A DNA stretch of 63,217 nucleotides from Mesotaenium endlicherianum (lineage: Eukaryota; Streptophyta; Zygnematophyceae; Zygnematales; Mesotaeniaceae), in contig WELA01012094.1 in NCBI GenBank assembly GCA_009602735.1, positions 3,218 through 66,434 of the forward strand. Direction: 5' to 3'. A program made the translations under genes and the position numbers. This document shows, one piece after another, positions 53,465-63,093 of the stretch. Numbering within the stretch: position 1 is the stretch's first letter; every line of letters starts with the position of its first letter. Below the pieces are notes generated by a model. The model ran no database searches and was not told the origin of the DNA. It saw only the letters and a program-made list of their open reading frames with translations.

Positions 53465-55216
53465 CTGGATGCCTTTGTTGGGGAGAAGCAACCTGAAACT
53501 GAGACTTTTGCCATTGGGAAAATGGTCTCAGCCCAGCAGAGAGCACAAATAGAAAGGTTGCTGAAGAAACACCGCAAGGTATTTGCTTTCACTAAGGAGG
53601 AGATTGGTAGAACCACTGCCAGTGTGTGTGAGATCACACTAACTACTGATAACCCAGTCAGACTAGGGCCGCATAAGCTCAGTCAGACAGAATGGGACTG
53701 TGTGGAGAAAACCTGTGAAGAGCTGCATAAGCTCCGCATGATTGAAAAATCTACCTCAGTACATGGGGCTCCTACAGTAGTAGTCGCGAAAAAGGACGAG
53801 GCCGGCAATTACATTGCCACTCGAATGTGTGGAGATTACAGGCGACTGAATCTCTACACGGAGCCAGATAGCTATGTGATGCCTACGCCGGAAAGGATCT
53901 TTGCAATTGCCACCACCGGAAAGGTGTTCACCATTATCGATCTGCGCCAAGGCTTCAACCAGATCCCTGTGAAAACAAAAGATCGAGGTAAGACTGCTTT
54001 CTGGGCTCAAAGGGAACTTTGGCAATGGACAGTAATGCCATTTGGGCTGAAAAATGCCCCAGCCATATTTCAGAGGACTATGGATAAAGTGCTGGAGGGG
54101 CTGGATTTCGCTAAGCCATACATTGACAATGTGGTAGTATTCAACAAGTCCATAGAGGAGCACCTCGAGCACTTGGGACAAGTGTTCCCGCGCTTGGAGA
54201 AATTCCAAATGAAGCTGCATCCTGGAAAGTGCAGATTCTTTGAGGCACACGTGCCTTACCTAGGACATGAGATTGGGAACAATGCTATGTCCTCTCAGGC
54301 TGTGAAGACTGAGGCTATTTACAAGATACCTGCACCTGCGAATGTGTCTAAGCTGAAAGCTCTGTTAGGGCTAAGCGGATACTATCGTAAGTTTGTGAAG
54401 GATTATAGCAGAATTGCTAAACCCTTGACGGAACACCTGAAAAAGGATGTACCTTTTGTGTGGACAGAAGCTCAGGAGAAAGCCATGAACGAGCTTAAGG
54501 AGCGGCTGGTAACAGCCCCAGTCTTGCGAACGCCTGACTACTCCAAATCGTTCAATCTGCACACTGACTGGAGTCGTGTGGGAATTGGCGCAGTACTCAC
54601 TCAGGCTACAAGCCCTAGAGAGGAGTATGTCATTACCTATGCCTCACGCTCTAACAAGCAAGCGGAGAGCAACTACTCGTCCTATGAAGGAGAGCTGCTG
54701 GCAGTGGTTTGGGCGGTCACGCACTCCAGAGAGTATCTATGGGGAAAACCCTTCACACTGATCACGGATCACTCACCATTACTATGGCTGATGAAGAATG
54801 GAGACCTCACTGGTAAGTTGGCTCGCTGGGCTCTTAAGCTACAAGAGTACCAAATGACGGTGGTGCACAGAGCAGGAGTGCTCAACAACGACGCCGATGG
54901 ACTCAGCAAGAACCCAGTCCCATCTTCAGACGACAGAACAGGAGCCCGAGAGGACGAAGACCCAAGCAGCCCAGCAGAGTTGGTGGCTTGCCTAGCCGAA
55001 ATGGCTGGAATAGTAGCATCAGGTGAAGCTGAGCCTCTACCCCTGTTCAGTCCAGAAATCTGGAAAGATCAAGCTACTATGCACTGGCTGAAGACGGGAA
55101 CTCACTTGGAAGGACTATCAGTGAAGGAGAAGGACCAGGTAAACCATCGAGCTAAAAGGTTTTGCTGGAAATGCAACAACCTCTTCAAAATGGAGAAATT
55201 GGTCAGGAGAAGTTAG
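53459..55216 (+). CDS. pol: Reverse transcriptase and RNase H of copy B
   Basis: Numbered from ATG 53522: fingers/palm RMCGDYRRLNLYTEPDSY (101-118), IIDLRQGFNQIPV (catalytic Asp 140), WTVMPFGLKNAPAIFQRTM. The catalytic box is YIDNVVVF at 200-207, where YIDD is expected; the second Asp codon has become AAT, so polymerase activity should be lost. The thumb is LGLSGYYRKFVKDYSRIAKPL. RNase H follows (FNLHTDWSRVGIGAVLTQ; YEGELLAVVWAV; FTLITDHSPLLWL; NNDADGLSKNP). The C-terminal part GIVASGEAEPLPLFSPEIW leads toward integrase, where a one-base shift near 55190 ends this frame. Translation presumably depends on readthrough of the UAG at 53456. The length is usual for Ty3 RT-RNase H. Confidence 0.88.
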   Translation, partial: QLLDAFVGEKQPETETFAIGKMVSAQQRAQIERLLKKHRKVFAFTKEEIGRTTASVCEITLTTDNPVRLGPHKLSQTEWDCVEKTCEELHKLRMIEKSTSVHGAPTVVVAKKDEAGNYIATRMCGDYRRLNLYTEPDSYVMPTPERIFAIATTGKVFTIIDLRQGFNQIPVKTKDRGKTAFWAQRELWQWTVMPFGLKNAPAIFQRTMDKVLEGLDFAKPYIDNVVVFNKSIEEHLEHLGQVFPRLEKFQMKLHPGKCRFFEAHVPYLGHEIGNNAMSSQAVKTEAIYKIPAPANVSKLKALLGLSGYYRKFVKDYSRIAKPLTEHLKKDVPFVWTEAQEKAMNELKERLVTAPVLRTPDYSKSFNLHTDWSRVGIGAVLTQATSPREEYVITYASRSNKQAESNYSSYEGELLAVVWAVTHSREYLWGKPFTLITDHSPLLWLMKNGDLTGKLARWALKLQEYQMTVVHRAGVLNNDADGLSKNPVPSSDDRTGAREDEDPSSPAELVACLAEMAGIVASGEAEPLPLFSPEIWKDQATMHWLKTGTHLEGLSVKEKDQVNHRAKRFCWKCNNLFKMEKLVRRS

Positions 55217-55963
55217 TGCCAGAACCCATCAGGAGACGAGCTCTTGTGCAGGAAATGCACGAGAACACTAAACACTATGGCGTCAAGAAGACATATAGTC
55301 TTTTGGAGCTGTCTTACTGGTGGAGGGGCGTGAAGCAGCAGTGTGAAGATGTGATCAAGGCCTGCCAAAGCTGTGATTGCGTCAAGGCTGGTTTTACACA
55401 GCAACATCCACACTTGCAACCTTTGCCAATCATGGGCCTAGGTTACCGTTGGAGCTGCGATCTTGCAGGAGAGCTACCGTTGTCTAAGCGAGGTAACAAG
55501 TATATCATGGTCATGATTGAGCATTTCTCTAAGTGGATAGAGGTTGTCCCTCTGACTGCTAAGGAGAGTCTAGGGACCGCGGAAGCGTTCCTCAATGGTG
55601 TGATTGTGCGTCATGGAGCTCCAGCAAAAGTGCTGACAGACCAAGGGTCTCAGTTCCAAGGGTCTTTTCAGAAACTCTTGGATAGATGCTTCATCGATCA
55701 TCGCACTACGTCTAGAGATCATCCGCAAGCAGATGGTCTGGCAGAAAGGATGGTGCAAACCATTAAGTCTGCTTTGCGCAAGTTTTGCCTTGAGCATGAC
55801 AAGCGTGACTGGGATCTAGCCTTGCCATGGCTGGTTATGGGTTACAGATTTAGCAAGCAGGCTGCTTTGGCAAATTACTCGCCATATCAGATACTGTTTG
55901 GCAGAAGTCCAGTAGTGCCCAGCAGCATCAAGCAGGAGATTGAACAGGTGAAANATTGAAGAG
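55162..55963 (+). CDS. Integrase core of copy B
   Basis: Zinc-binding N-terminus HENTKH ... CQSC (H33, H38, C68, C71). Catalytic triad D100 (WSCDLAG), D160 (VLTDQGSQF), E195 (DGLAERMVQ), spaced 35 between the last two, as required for DD35E integrases. All catalytic residues are intact. A core tail, YSPYQILFGRSPVVPSS, follows. The frame breaks at the single N at 55954, where ATTGAACAGGTGAAA / ATTGAAGAGGTGAAA is repeated on both sides, an assembly join rather than a mutation. It inserts element cDNA into the genome. The frame differs from RNase H by one indel near 55190. Confidence 0.88.
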
Positions 55964-56533
55964 GTGAAAAACCTGGACAGCCCTGATGAACTGTCAAAAG
56001 TGATGGTGCGCCGTAAGGCGTTATTTGAGCGCATGATACCGGGTGAAATAGACAATCTGAAAATTGCACAGAAAAGAGATACGCAACGTTACGCCAGGAC
56101 GCGAGACGGGAGCTATCGCCTACAGATGACGCGGATTCAAGAAGGAGATTTTGTCTACCGCAAGCGCCAGACCAAGACCACCATCGTCACCAGTTCAGGT
56201 GCAGTGATCTTGCGCGTGAAACATGCGTTTGACGATGGTGTGTTAGAACTGGAAGGTTCTGATGGTAAAACCATGAGAGACCACGTGCAGAATTGCTCGC
56301 TATGCCATTTGCCGAATATTGATCCCACAGTTAGGGTTGTGCCCGAGGAATTGGTGCCGGCCACGCCTTGTGCCAGCTGCAAAGTGCTGGACAATCAGGA
56401 AGCAATGGTAACTTGCGACAAGTGTGGTGCCCGTTGGCACACTTTCTGCATTAACGAGGAAGAAATTATGGCAGGACGATGGGAATGTCCTGATTGCCTT
56501 CCTAAAACCCCTAGCCGTAGGGCTGGAAAATAA
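55964..56533 (+). CDS. Integrase C-terminal domain with PHD finger
   Basis: Continuation of integrase after the N at 55954. An SH3-like/GPY-type part (GDFVYRKRQTKTT, VILRVKHAFDDGVLELEG) is followed by a C4HC3 PHD finger at 56369-56497: CASC, CDKC, WHTFC and CPDC, with the aromatic Trp before the His-x2-Cys (ARWHTFCINEEEIMAGRWECPDC in part). A short basic tail, TPSRRAGK, ends at TAA 56533. PHD fingers commonly bind histone H3 tails. The position is that of the chromodomain in chromoviruses, so a role in choosing integration sites or guiding the methyltransferase is plausible but inferred. The same finger, interrupted, is in copy A. Confidence 0.85.
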   Translation: MKNLDSPDELSKVMVRRKALFERMIPGEIDNLKIAQKRDTQRYARTRDGSYRLQMTRIQEGDFVYRKRQTKTTIVTSSGAVILRVKHAFDDGVLELEGSDGKTMRDHVQNCSLCHLPNIDPTVRVVPEELVPATPCASCKVLDNQEAMVTCDKCGARWHTFCINEEEIMAGRWECPDCLPKTPSRRAGK

Positions 56534-56862
56534 TAGCTATCAAGCAGGAAAGGCAGGGACGCCGCAGCTGAAAGGGAGGGGTGTAAGAGGAATTAAGGCC
56601 AGGCAAGTATTTTTTAAATTTTATGCTAAAGTCTTAGGATAAGCAGATGGTGAGAGCCGGGTGACAGGGAACGTCACCCTGAGTGTTGGTCAAGGCTGCA
56701 TGGTGCAAGTTCAGGAAACCAGGGATGGGTTAACCTTGGTAAGGCTTGTCACCGACGCACGTGCAAAGGTCGATCGACCATGTCTGCCGCACGTGAGGAG
56801 GGCCACCGACACATCAACCAGGCCGAAGGCATACGTGCTGGAAGGCTACGCACGTGCCGAGG
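56534..56862 (+). other. 3' region of copy B
   Basis: Purine-rich CAGCTGAAAGGGAGGGGTGTAAG shortly after the stop could be a polypurine tract. The following ~280 bases match the 3' block of copy A in parts (AACCAGG.ATGGGT; CACGTGC...CGCACGTGCC). No LTR matching the 5' end was found before the element C insertion. Confidence 0.45.
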
Positions 56863-57361
56863 TGTAGTGAAACAAATAGATAAAGTACTTAGTGAAATAG
56901 AATACTTTATTCAAGACAAGGATCTTTGAACACAAGTGGTAGCTTCTCGAAAGAGAGATGGCTTCTTGAAAGTTGATATATTTCTGGATTTTGGCAAGTA
57001 CAAGAGTGATTCTGGAATGTCTTTCTATGTTCTAGCTCTTGTTTATATACTTGCTACATAAGTAATTTCTAGGAAGGTGTATGTTGATGTGTTGGCACCC
57101 AACACATCCCAAAACTTGCCACCTCTTTCTAGAATAATGTACACATGTCCTTTTGACCTAAAAATGGCACATCTGACTTTTGCCACATGGAGTTCTTCTA
57201 GGTCTTTCCTCTAACTTCGAAAATGCCTTGGAAGGTTCAAAGGACATGAACCAAGTTACTAGAATACCTATTCACACTTGACTCCACACAATACCACTCC
57301 GAATATATTTGAAAACATTAAAATATATGCAAACTAATATATAATAACTCAAATCACTACA
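56863..57361 (-). repeat. 3' LTR of element C (499 bp)
   Basis: Its outer ends TGTAGTGA and TCACTACA are inverted. Its first ~124 bases match the partial LTR at 63094-63217 with few differences. Confidence 0.92.
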
Positions 57362-57372
57362 TCACCCCCCCG
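57362..57372 (-). other. Polypurine tract of element C
   Basis: On the minus strand CGGGGGGGTGA lies just before the 3' LTR. Confidence 0.7.
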
Positions 57373-58130
57373 ATAGAAAAAGCGACGTCTCGGCGCGTCA
57401 AGTCAGGTCTTACACATGTGGAGCAAACTAGTCAACAGTTTCAAGTCAGATGCCACACATGTGAAGAGGACTAGTCAAAGGCGCCAAGTCAGGTGCTACA
57501 CATGTAAGGTAGACTAGGCAAGGTCGTAGGTGGTGTGACCTTATTGGCTAGCCTACTCCTTGATGATAAAGAAGATTGTACAAGTTGGCCCAGAATCTGC
57601 CACAAACTCAAAAATTTATAGCGTCCACAGAACTGCTCCAAATCTAAAAATTTGACTGCCAGACGGACCGCGTCGGAGAACTCTACCGGGTCACCAAATT
57701 TGAGAGCATTCTAATCTCTGGAGTGTCGTTGAGAGCTGAGAGAGTAGGCACTCCTCCAAATCTGTGCAGAAACTTCTGAAAATCATAAGTCCTTCTATAC
57801 TTCTCTAAATTCTGCAAAGAGAGTTTCAAAATGGGCACTGTAAGATGCTCTACCAGAGTCTTGAGTTTCAGAGCATTCCAAGTTCAGGGGAGGGCACAAT
57901 GTGAGAAGGCATATTCTGCTCTAACAATGCCAGCCACCTGACCCCCTTCTACCTAGAGCATCATATCTCTCTCACCAGTGCTCCAAATTGAGCAAACTTG
58001 GACTCCAAATGACCGACTACTCATGGACTACGGCCAGATAAATTTTCAGAATTTAGATTCATGAGGCCTATCACCCATAGCAGTTTTAGTTTTCTGTCCA
58101 GAAATTGCAAGAAGAGAAGAGTGTCTAATG
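57373..58130 (-). other. Non-coding 3' region of element C with 43-bp repeats
   Basis: About 760 bases between the end of pol and the polypurine tract, without a coding frame. It includes three tandem 43-bp units (57399-57527). Confidence 0.6.
57399..57527. repeat. Three 43-bp tandem repeats
   Basis: CAAGTCAGGT(C/G)(T/C)(T/C)ACACATGT...ACTAG(T/G)CAA is repeated at 57399, 57442 and 57485 with exact 43-bp spacing and moderate divergence. Confidence 0.85.
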
Positions 58131-58721
58131 TCAATTTTTCCTCTTTCTTGTTTTTGCAGGCTGCCTCCAAGGGGTCTTCCGCTGCTTCTTGATGATGGCA
58201 GGCTGCCTTCCTGAAGTCTTCGGGCTTCTAGTAGAGAGACTTGGAGCTGGTCCAAGATGGGGCTTGGCGGCATGGAAGCGCTTCAACTTTCTATTAATTT
58301 TGTCAAGGTAGTGCGCCGCCACCCAACTATACTCCGAATCTGGATATCCTTTCCACTTGATCAAGTATTGCTGCTGTCTCCTGAAATTTCTCATAGCCAC
58401 TATGTCTTCCACTTCGTACTCCGAATAATCATCCACTATTGTTGGGGCTGGTGGGGATGTCACACGTCCTGGGAACTTGTTGTCGGGTTGCACATACAGC
58501 TTGAAGAGGGAAGCGTTGAAAACGGGGTCGATGTGCATAGTCTGGGGAAGTTCTAGCTTGAAAGCAACGAGGTTGACTTGCTGGATAATCTTGAAGGGTC
58601 CCAAAAGCTTGGGAGAGAACTTGCTACCGACACGCCTGTTGTTCAGGGAAATATTCTTGGATGATAGTAACACGTTGTCACCCACTCTGTACGTAATTTC
58701 TCTTCTGGATCTGTTCGCCAC
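58131..58721 (-). CDS. Integrase C-terminus and chromodomain of element C
   Basis: Same frame as the integrase ORF upstream, separated only by a TAA at 58728-58730. GDNVLLSSKNISLNN and KLLGPFKIIQQVNLVAFKLELP form the GPY/F-type domain. YEVEDIVAMRNFRRQQQYLIKWKGY and a SEYSW segment (~residues 101-135) form the chromodomain, with aromatic positions Y, W and W in place. A basic Lys/Arg-rich tail ends KTRKRKN. In chromoviruses this domain targets insertion to methylated-histone chromatin. Confidence 0.88.
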   Translation of the reverse strand: MANRSRREITYRVGDNVLLSSKNISLNNRRVGSKFSPKLLGPFKIIQQVNLVAFKLELPQTMHIDPVFNASLFKLYVQPDNKFPGRVTSPPAPTIVDDYSEYEVEDIVAMRNFRRQQQYLIKWKGYPDSEYSWVAAHYLDKINRKLKRFHAAKPHLGPAPSLSTRSPKTSGRQPAIIKKQRKTPWRQPAKTRKRKN

Positions 58722-58727
58722 TCTTGC

Positions 58728-59708
58728 TTAGGCATCTTGCGCGTGTTGTAGAGCTTTCTTCGCTGCTGTAAGGGCTGCTTCTAATGTCTCCATAAAATCT
58801 GTGGCTGCAGGTACTTCATCATGGCCAGCCGTGAAGCTCAGTGGCGTGGTCGGATGGAAGCCATAGTTGAGGAAGAATGGGGACTCTTGGGTAGAGGCCT
58901 GCGTAGTGTTGTTGTAGGCAAACTCGAGGGGGGTCAAGTACATGTCCCAGTCTTGCTCGAGGGTAGACACGTAGGCCTTTAGAGAGGTCTTTAGGGTACG
59001 ATTCATACGCTCGGTTTGCCCATCTGATTGTGGGTGGTAGGCAGTAGACATATCCAGCGATGTACCCAAGTTCTTGAAGAGATTTTTCCAGAAATGGCTT
59101 GTGAATCTTGGATCTCTATCTGACACAATTCTTGATGGTAGTCCATGGAGTCGGAAGATGTTGTCAAAGATGAGTCTTGCAAGTTGTGGTGCTGTAGCCT
59201 TAGTCGTCGTGGGAATAAAATGAGCCATCTTGGTAAGTCTGTCCACCACCGTGAGTATTGCATTATGGCCTCGAGGTGTCACGGGCAGGTCCACGATAAG
59301 GTCCATTGAGATGTCCGTCCATAGCCTTTCTGGGATCGGTAGTGGTTGGGGGAGTCCTCCCGCCTTTTGGGATGATGGCTTGACTCTTTGGCATGTGTCA
59401 CAGCTCCTGCAGTACTCCTTGACTTGCTTAGACATGCCTGGCCAACAATAAGTCCTAGCTAGAACGCCCGTGGTCCTTAGGATTCCAAAGTGTCCTCCAA
59501 GAGGGTTGTCGTGTGCTTCTCGTAGAAGCAAGAGCCGGAGGTCTATGTCATTAGGAACACATCTCTGGCCCGTATCTTGCCTCACCCAATAATTGCCTTC
59601 TTGCTTCTTGCATGGGTCCAAGGCTGCTTCTCCGTTCTTGTAGTAAGGGTCTCTTTCATAGGCGGCTGAAAATTGAGCTTCCAGCTCCGTCTTCAGGGAT
59701 GTCATCAC
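58728..59708 (-). CDS. Integrase of element C
   Basis: 326-residue frame. The zinc-binding N-terminus is HDNPLGGHFG...CRSCDTCQRVK. The catalytic triad is D136 (SMDLIVDLP), D197 (IVSDRDPRF) and E233 (DGQTERMNR), all intact. YNNTTQASTQESPFFLNYG follows. The frame continues backward into RNase H past a TGA at 59727, so pol was a single polyprotein. It inserts element cDNA. Confidence 0.92.
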   Translation of the reverse strand: MMTSLKTELEAQFSAAYERDPYYKNGEAALDPCKKQEGNYWVRQDTGQRCVPNDIDLRLLLLREAHDNPLGGHFGILRTTGVLARTYCWPGMSKQVKEYCRSCDTCQRVKPSSQKAGGLPQPLPIPERLWTDISMDLIVDLPVTPRGHNAILTVVDRLTKMAHFIPTTTKATAPQLARLIFDNIFRLHGLPSRIVSDRDPRFTSHFWKNLFKNLGTSLDMSTAYHPQSDGQTERMNRTLKTSLKAYVSTLEQDWDMYLTPLEFAYNNTTQASTQESPFFLNYGFHPTTPLSFTAGHDEVPAATDFMETLEAALTAAKKALQHAQDA

Positions 59709-59726
59709 GGCGTTTAATTGCAGTCT

Positions 59727-60818
59727 TCAGAGGGGGTCAGCCGGGTTTGTCTTGCCGGGCTGGTACTGAATCGTGATGTTGTATTGTTGCAAGTATCCGC
59801 TCCATCTTGCTTGTCTCCTTGAGAGATACGGCTGCGTCTGGAGGTGCTTTAACGCCTCGTGGTCCGTGGTGACCAGTACTTTGCGTCCTTCAACGTAGCA
59901 GCGCCAAACCTTCAAGGCATGTACAATCGCCAATGCCTCTCGCTCCGTGGTTGTATAATTTTGCTCGGCTGGATTTAGCTTCCTTGACTCGTAGGCGATG
60001 GGCTGCAGTCCCTTGCCTTGGTCTTGAAGCAGGATTGCTCCTATTGCATAGGAAGATGCATCGGTGATGACGTGGAAGGGCCAATCTGGGTTTGGACTTG
60101 GGAGTGTGAGCACCGGGGATGTGGTCAATCTTCGCTTTAACTCTTGAAATGCCTCTTCCTCTTTCTCGGTCCATGTATATAGCCTGTCCTTCTTGAGTAG
60201 ATCTGTCAGGGGGGCTGCTATGTGCGAGAAGCCTTGGATGAATTTTCTGTACCAATTGGCAAATCCCAAGAATGACTGGAGTTCTTTCTTGGTCGTGGGG
60301 GTTGGCCATTCCTCCACCACCGTGGTCTTCTTGGGGTCCATCTTGATGCCATCAGCAGTCACGTGGAGACCTAGGAACTCCACTTCTTGTTTGGCAAACT
60401 CGCACTTTGACTCCTTCGCAAATAGCTTGTTTTGCTTCAATACTTCAAGGACTTCTTTCAAGTGTCTCGCATGCTCTTCAAGGGTCTTGCTGTAGATAAG
60501 GATGTCATCGATGAATACCACCACAAATCTGTCCAACATGGGCTGAAATATGGTGTTCATCATAGTCATGAAAGTTGCTGGCGCGTTGGTGAGGCCAAAT
60601 GGCAAGACCATGAACTCAAAATGTCCATATCTTGTCCTGAATGCCGTCTTCTCTATGTCCGGTGAATGTCTCTGCGATGCGAATCTGGTGGTAGCCGCTC
60701 CGTAAGTCAATCTTCGTGAAGTACTTGGCTCCAACCAGCCGATCCATGAGCTCATCCATGCGCGGCAGCGGGTATCGATTCTTGATGGTGATCTTGTTGA
60801 GGGCGCGATAGTCCACAC
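59727..60818 (-). CDS. pol: Reverse transcriptase (C-terminal part) and RNase H of element C
   Basis: From the frameshift near 60660 onward: [19 protein letters not shown], the catalytic box [10 protein letters not shown] (intact YxDD-type), [31 protein letters not shown], then RNase [36 protein letters not shown] and [12 protein letters not shown]. It ends NPADPL at a TGA that interrupts the frame before integrase. The first ~40 residues listed for this frame are out-of-frame RT sequence. Confidence 0.88.
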   Translation of the reverse strand: MWTIAPSTRSPSRIDTRCRAWMSSWIGWLEPSTSRRLTYGAATTRFASQRHSPDIEKTAFRTRYGHFEFMVLPFGLTNAPATFMTMMNTIFQPMLDRFVVVFIDDILIYSKTLEEHARHLKEVLEVLKQNKLFAKESKCEFAKQEVEFLGLHVTADGIKMDPKKTTVVEEWPTPTTKKELQSFLGFANWYRKFIQGFSHIAAPLTDLLKKDRLYTWTEKEEEAFQELKRRLTTSPVLTLPSPNPDWPFHVITDASSYAIGAILLQDQGKGLQPIAYESRKLNPAEQNYTTTEREALAIVHALKVWRCYVEGRKVLVTTDHEALKHLQTQPYLSRRQARWSGYLQQYNITIQYQPGKTNPADPL

Positions 60819-61329
60819 ACATCCTCAAGGTACCATCTTTCTTCTTGACAAATAGCACCGGGGCTCCAAATGGCGACTTGCTAGGTCGAATGAAGCCATG
60901 CTCCAGTAGCTCCTTGATTTGCTTCTTGACTTCGTCTAGCTCCGTGTATGATATTTTGAACGTAGGCCGAGAGATGGGCTTGCTTCCGGGCTCCAACTCT
61001 ATCTTGTGGTCTACGAATCTTTTGGGGGGTAAGCGCTTGGGCGATTTCAGGAAAAATACTTCTTTGTGGTCCTCTCTTTCGAGGAGAATACTTTTTTGTA
61101 GTCCTCTAAGACTTCTTGTATCTCCTTGGGAACGGGGCTGCCTTCTTGACTCTCGATGTCTTTCTTGATGTCTTTTGGCGTGATCAAGGCCAAAAGAAGC
61201 TCGTGTCCCTTCCTCACAAGTCTCTTGAGTTGAAGGGCGGACAATAGTTTCTCGTGTGCCGGCTTCTTGATGTCTTGGGTCTGGATATTCTGGATTGCGC
61301 GCAAATACAGATTCTTGAAGTGATGTCAT
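60616..61329 (-). CDS. pol: Reverse transcriptase (N-terminal part) of element C
   Basis: [22 protein letters not shown] in part, [33 protein letters not shown] and [14 protein letters not shown] (first catalytic Asp in TKIDL). The frame then runs out at ~60660, where the partner frame takes over. Upstream of ~61050 the true frame is another one ([17 protein letters not shown]), so a second indel lies there. Together with the previous entry it forms one Ty3 RT. Confidence 0.85.
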   Translation of the reverse strand: MTSLQESVFARNPEYPDPRHQEAGTRETIVRPSTQETCEEGTRASFGLDHAKRHQERHRESRRQPRSQGDTRSLRGLQKSILLEREDHKEVFFLKSPKRLPPKRFVDHKIELEPGSKPISRPTFKISYTELDEVKKQIKELLEHGFIRPSKSPFGAPVLFVKKKDGTLRMCVDYRALNKITIKNRYPLPRMDELMDRLVGAKYFTKIDLRSGYHQIRIAETFTGHREDGIQDKIWTF

Positions 61330-61835
61330 TCTTGATCTTGATAGTTACCGGTCCTCCAATCAACTTGGGGGTTGTGCTTGGTCAACCAAGGCGTCCCTAG
61401 GATGACGTCGTACTTGCCCAATTGCATGGGGGAGAACACTACTCTATCCTTGAAGGACTTGATAGAGAGTGCCAAGGGGTACGTCTTCTTGGAAGGGGTA
61501 GTATAGGAGAATCCATCGCACATCATAATCTCCTGGTCGTGGTCAAGAGTTCGCATAGTAATTCCGTGCTTGGTGGCAAAATCTGCAGCAATGAAGTTGC
61601 CTTGAGCTCCGCTATCCACCAAGATGTGGACCTTCTCTCCTCCAAGGTAACCTCTCAAACTCATTGGGGCTGGAACGTCGTCTTCAACGGGGGTCTCCAC
61701 CTCACTTGGCGTGTTGCCTTCTCGTAAAGTGGGTCTTGGGGTGGTAGGCTCCTGGCCTACCGGCGTTGTCCGTTTTTTGACAACTTGTTGGGGCATGAGA
61801 GTGCACGATGGCCCTTTTCCTTGCAATAAAAGCAT
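61326..61835 (-). CDS. Aspartic protease of element C
   Basis: [18 protein letters not shown] (active-site DSGA at about residue 73), then [19 protein letters not shown], the standard end of a Ty3 retropepsin. The frame overlaps the gag end by ~80 bases and lies at -1 to it; an A AAA AAC heptamer sits at the overlap. It ends in TGA-type interruption near 61326 before RT. Confidence 0.88.
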   Translation of the reverse strand: MLLLQGKGPSCTLMPQQVVKKRTTPVGQEPTTPRPTLREGNTPSEVETPVEDDVPAPMSLRGYLGGEKVHILVDSGAQGNFIAADFATKHGITMRTLDHDQEIMMCDGFSYTTPSKKTYPLALSIKSFKDRVVFSPMQLGKYDVILGTPWLTKHNPQVDWRTGNYQDQE

Positions 61836-63056
61836 AGTCCAGTCGTCATGAGAGCTTCTTTTTCAGCTGGGGAGAGTCTTGCTTTCACTCCTTGCTGGTT
61901 TCTTGCATCATAAGTGTCATTGGAGGGTCTTCCACTCTTTCGAGCAGCCGCGGGGTCCCTTTTAATAACTCCGATTTCCATGGGTGTGGGTCCAGATNGT
62001 GGGTGTGGGTCCAGATTTGGATGTGGAAGGGGCTGCGTACACCCGCGTCGCCGGTACCCGTGAAGATGAAGACACGGAGTGCTTGAAATCCAAGGTAACC
62101 ACCTTTTGGGCCACTTCAATGATCTTTGAGAAGTCCGTCAAGTCGCGTAATTCCACTTCCTTTGCCACCTTGGGTTTGAGGCCAAAGATGTAACGGTCAA
62201 TCTTCTCCTCGAGAGACATGTTGGGGATCTCAAGAGTGAGGGCGTGAAATCTGGATGTATACTCTTGAACGGACGTCGTTTGCTTGAGATGGTGGAGCTT
62301 TCCTCGGGCAATCTTCTCTGCATTGATGGGCATGAATCGCTTCTTGAGGGCCTCACGAAAATCTGCCCATCTTGCATATGATGGTGGGGGCTCTTGGCCG
62401 AGCATGGGGTGCGCCATAGCTTGATATATAGCCGCTTGATAGTTACGCCACCATGATGTTGCTGCTCCTCTAAGTAAGGTAACGGCAAAGGGAACGTAGT
62501 CCTCCTCGGGTACTTCAAGGATTGCGAGGTACGTCTCCACTTGGTAGAGCCATAAATTCAGGTTGGCACCTTTCCCGGGGTTGAAAGTGTCGGGTTTGCC
62601 GGGCTTGATGAGTTTCCTTGCTCTCGTTGGCTCTTGTGGAGGCGCTTGAGCCGGGGCTGGATTTTGAGCATTGCTCGCAATAGGGGCAACCATGGCAGCC
62701 ATAGCTTCTCTTGACGCTTGCAGGGTTGCATCATAGGTGGCCAGGCCCACTTGGTTGTGGACGGTCATTAGAAAGGCTGCCCACTCATTTGCGGGAACTC
62801 CTTGTGGTGGGGTTAACTTTGCTATAGCGGCTGCCACGGGATTTGACGGTGCTCCTCCTTGTGGTGCTTCTTGTTCTTGCAGATTTCCTTGAGTAGGCTC
62901 TCCCATCGACGCTGGAGGAGGGTGTGCTCCTCCTTGTGGTGCTTCTTGTTGTTGCAGATTTTCTTGAGTGGGCTCTCCCATCGGCGCTGGAGGAGGGTGT
63001 CTTGGAGGGGAAGGGCTTCCTTCGAAAGCTTGCTGTTGGTCTTGAGGATCGGCCAT
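61757..63056 (-). CDS. gag: Gag of element C
   Basis: Starts MADPQDQQQAFEGSPSP. It has a Pro/Gln-rich N-terminus with two near-identical copies of a PPPASMGEPTQ-type unit, then the Ty3 gag capsid region (RKLIKPGKPDTFNPGKGANLNLW in part; AATSWWRNYQ; HHLKQTTSVQEYTSRFH). One CCHC knuckle, [14 protein letters not shown], lies near the end. The frame break at the single N (61997) is flanked by the repeat GTGGGTCCAGAT, an assembly join. The ATG lies 25 bases after the PBS in element sense. Confidence 0.88.
61772..61778 (-). other. Candidate -1 frameshift slippery heptamer AAAAAAC
   Basis: In the gag frame the codons read TCA AAA AAC GGA, so A AAA AAC fits X XXY YYZ. After a -1 slip the frame is AAA AAA CGG ACA, which is the protease frame. 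The gag TAG follows 13 bases later. Confidence 0.6.
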
Positions 63057-63080
63057 CTTCTTGTGCTACCAAAGTGCCTA

Positions 63081-63092
63081 GCTCCAATACCA
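63081..63092 (-). other. Primer binding site of element C
   Basis: Minus strand TGGTATTGGAGC next to the LTR, two mismatches from the initiator-Met PBS. Confidence 0.75.
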
Positions 63093-63093
63093 C

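Larger units (their letters stand above)
46297..56862 (+). mobile_element. Copy B: methyltransferase- and PHD-bearing Ty3 retrotransposon
   Basis: The most complete copy of the family. It has a leader homologous to A from CGACTATTATCCGTTTGACGG, a candidate gag leader intron, gag, UAG, protease-methyltransferase, linker, UAG-CAA-UUA, RT, RNase H, integrase and PHD finger, then a 3' block also seen in A. It is cut at 56862 by the LTR of element C. Once the N artefacts at 53050 and 55954 are discounted, the whole of gag through RNase H lies in one frame apart from single-base indels near 48030, 50905 and 55190. Integrase after RNase H, with no chromodomain, places it in Ty3/gypsy outside the chromoviruses. 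Confidence 0.9.

Noticed and set aside
56560..56600. 3' LTR of copy B beginning TGTAAGAGG after a purine tract
   Set aside because: The 5' end of A, B and D does not begin with this sequence, so the LTR cannot be confirmed; left unresolved.
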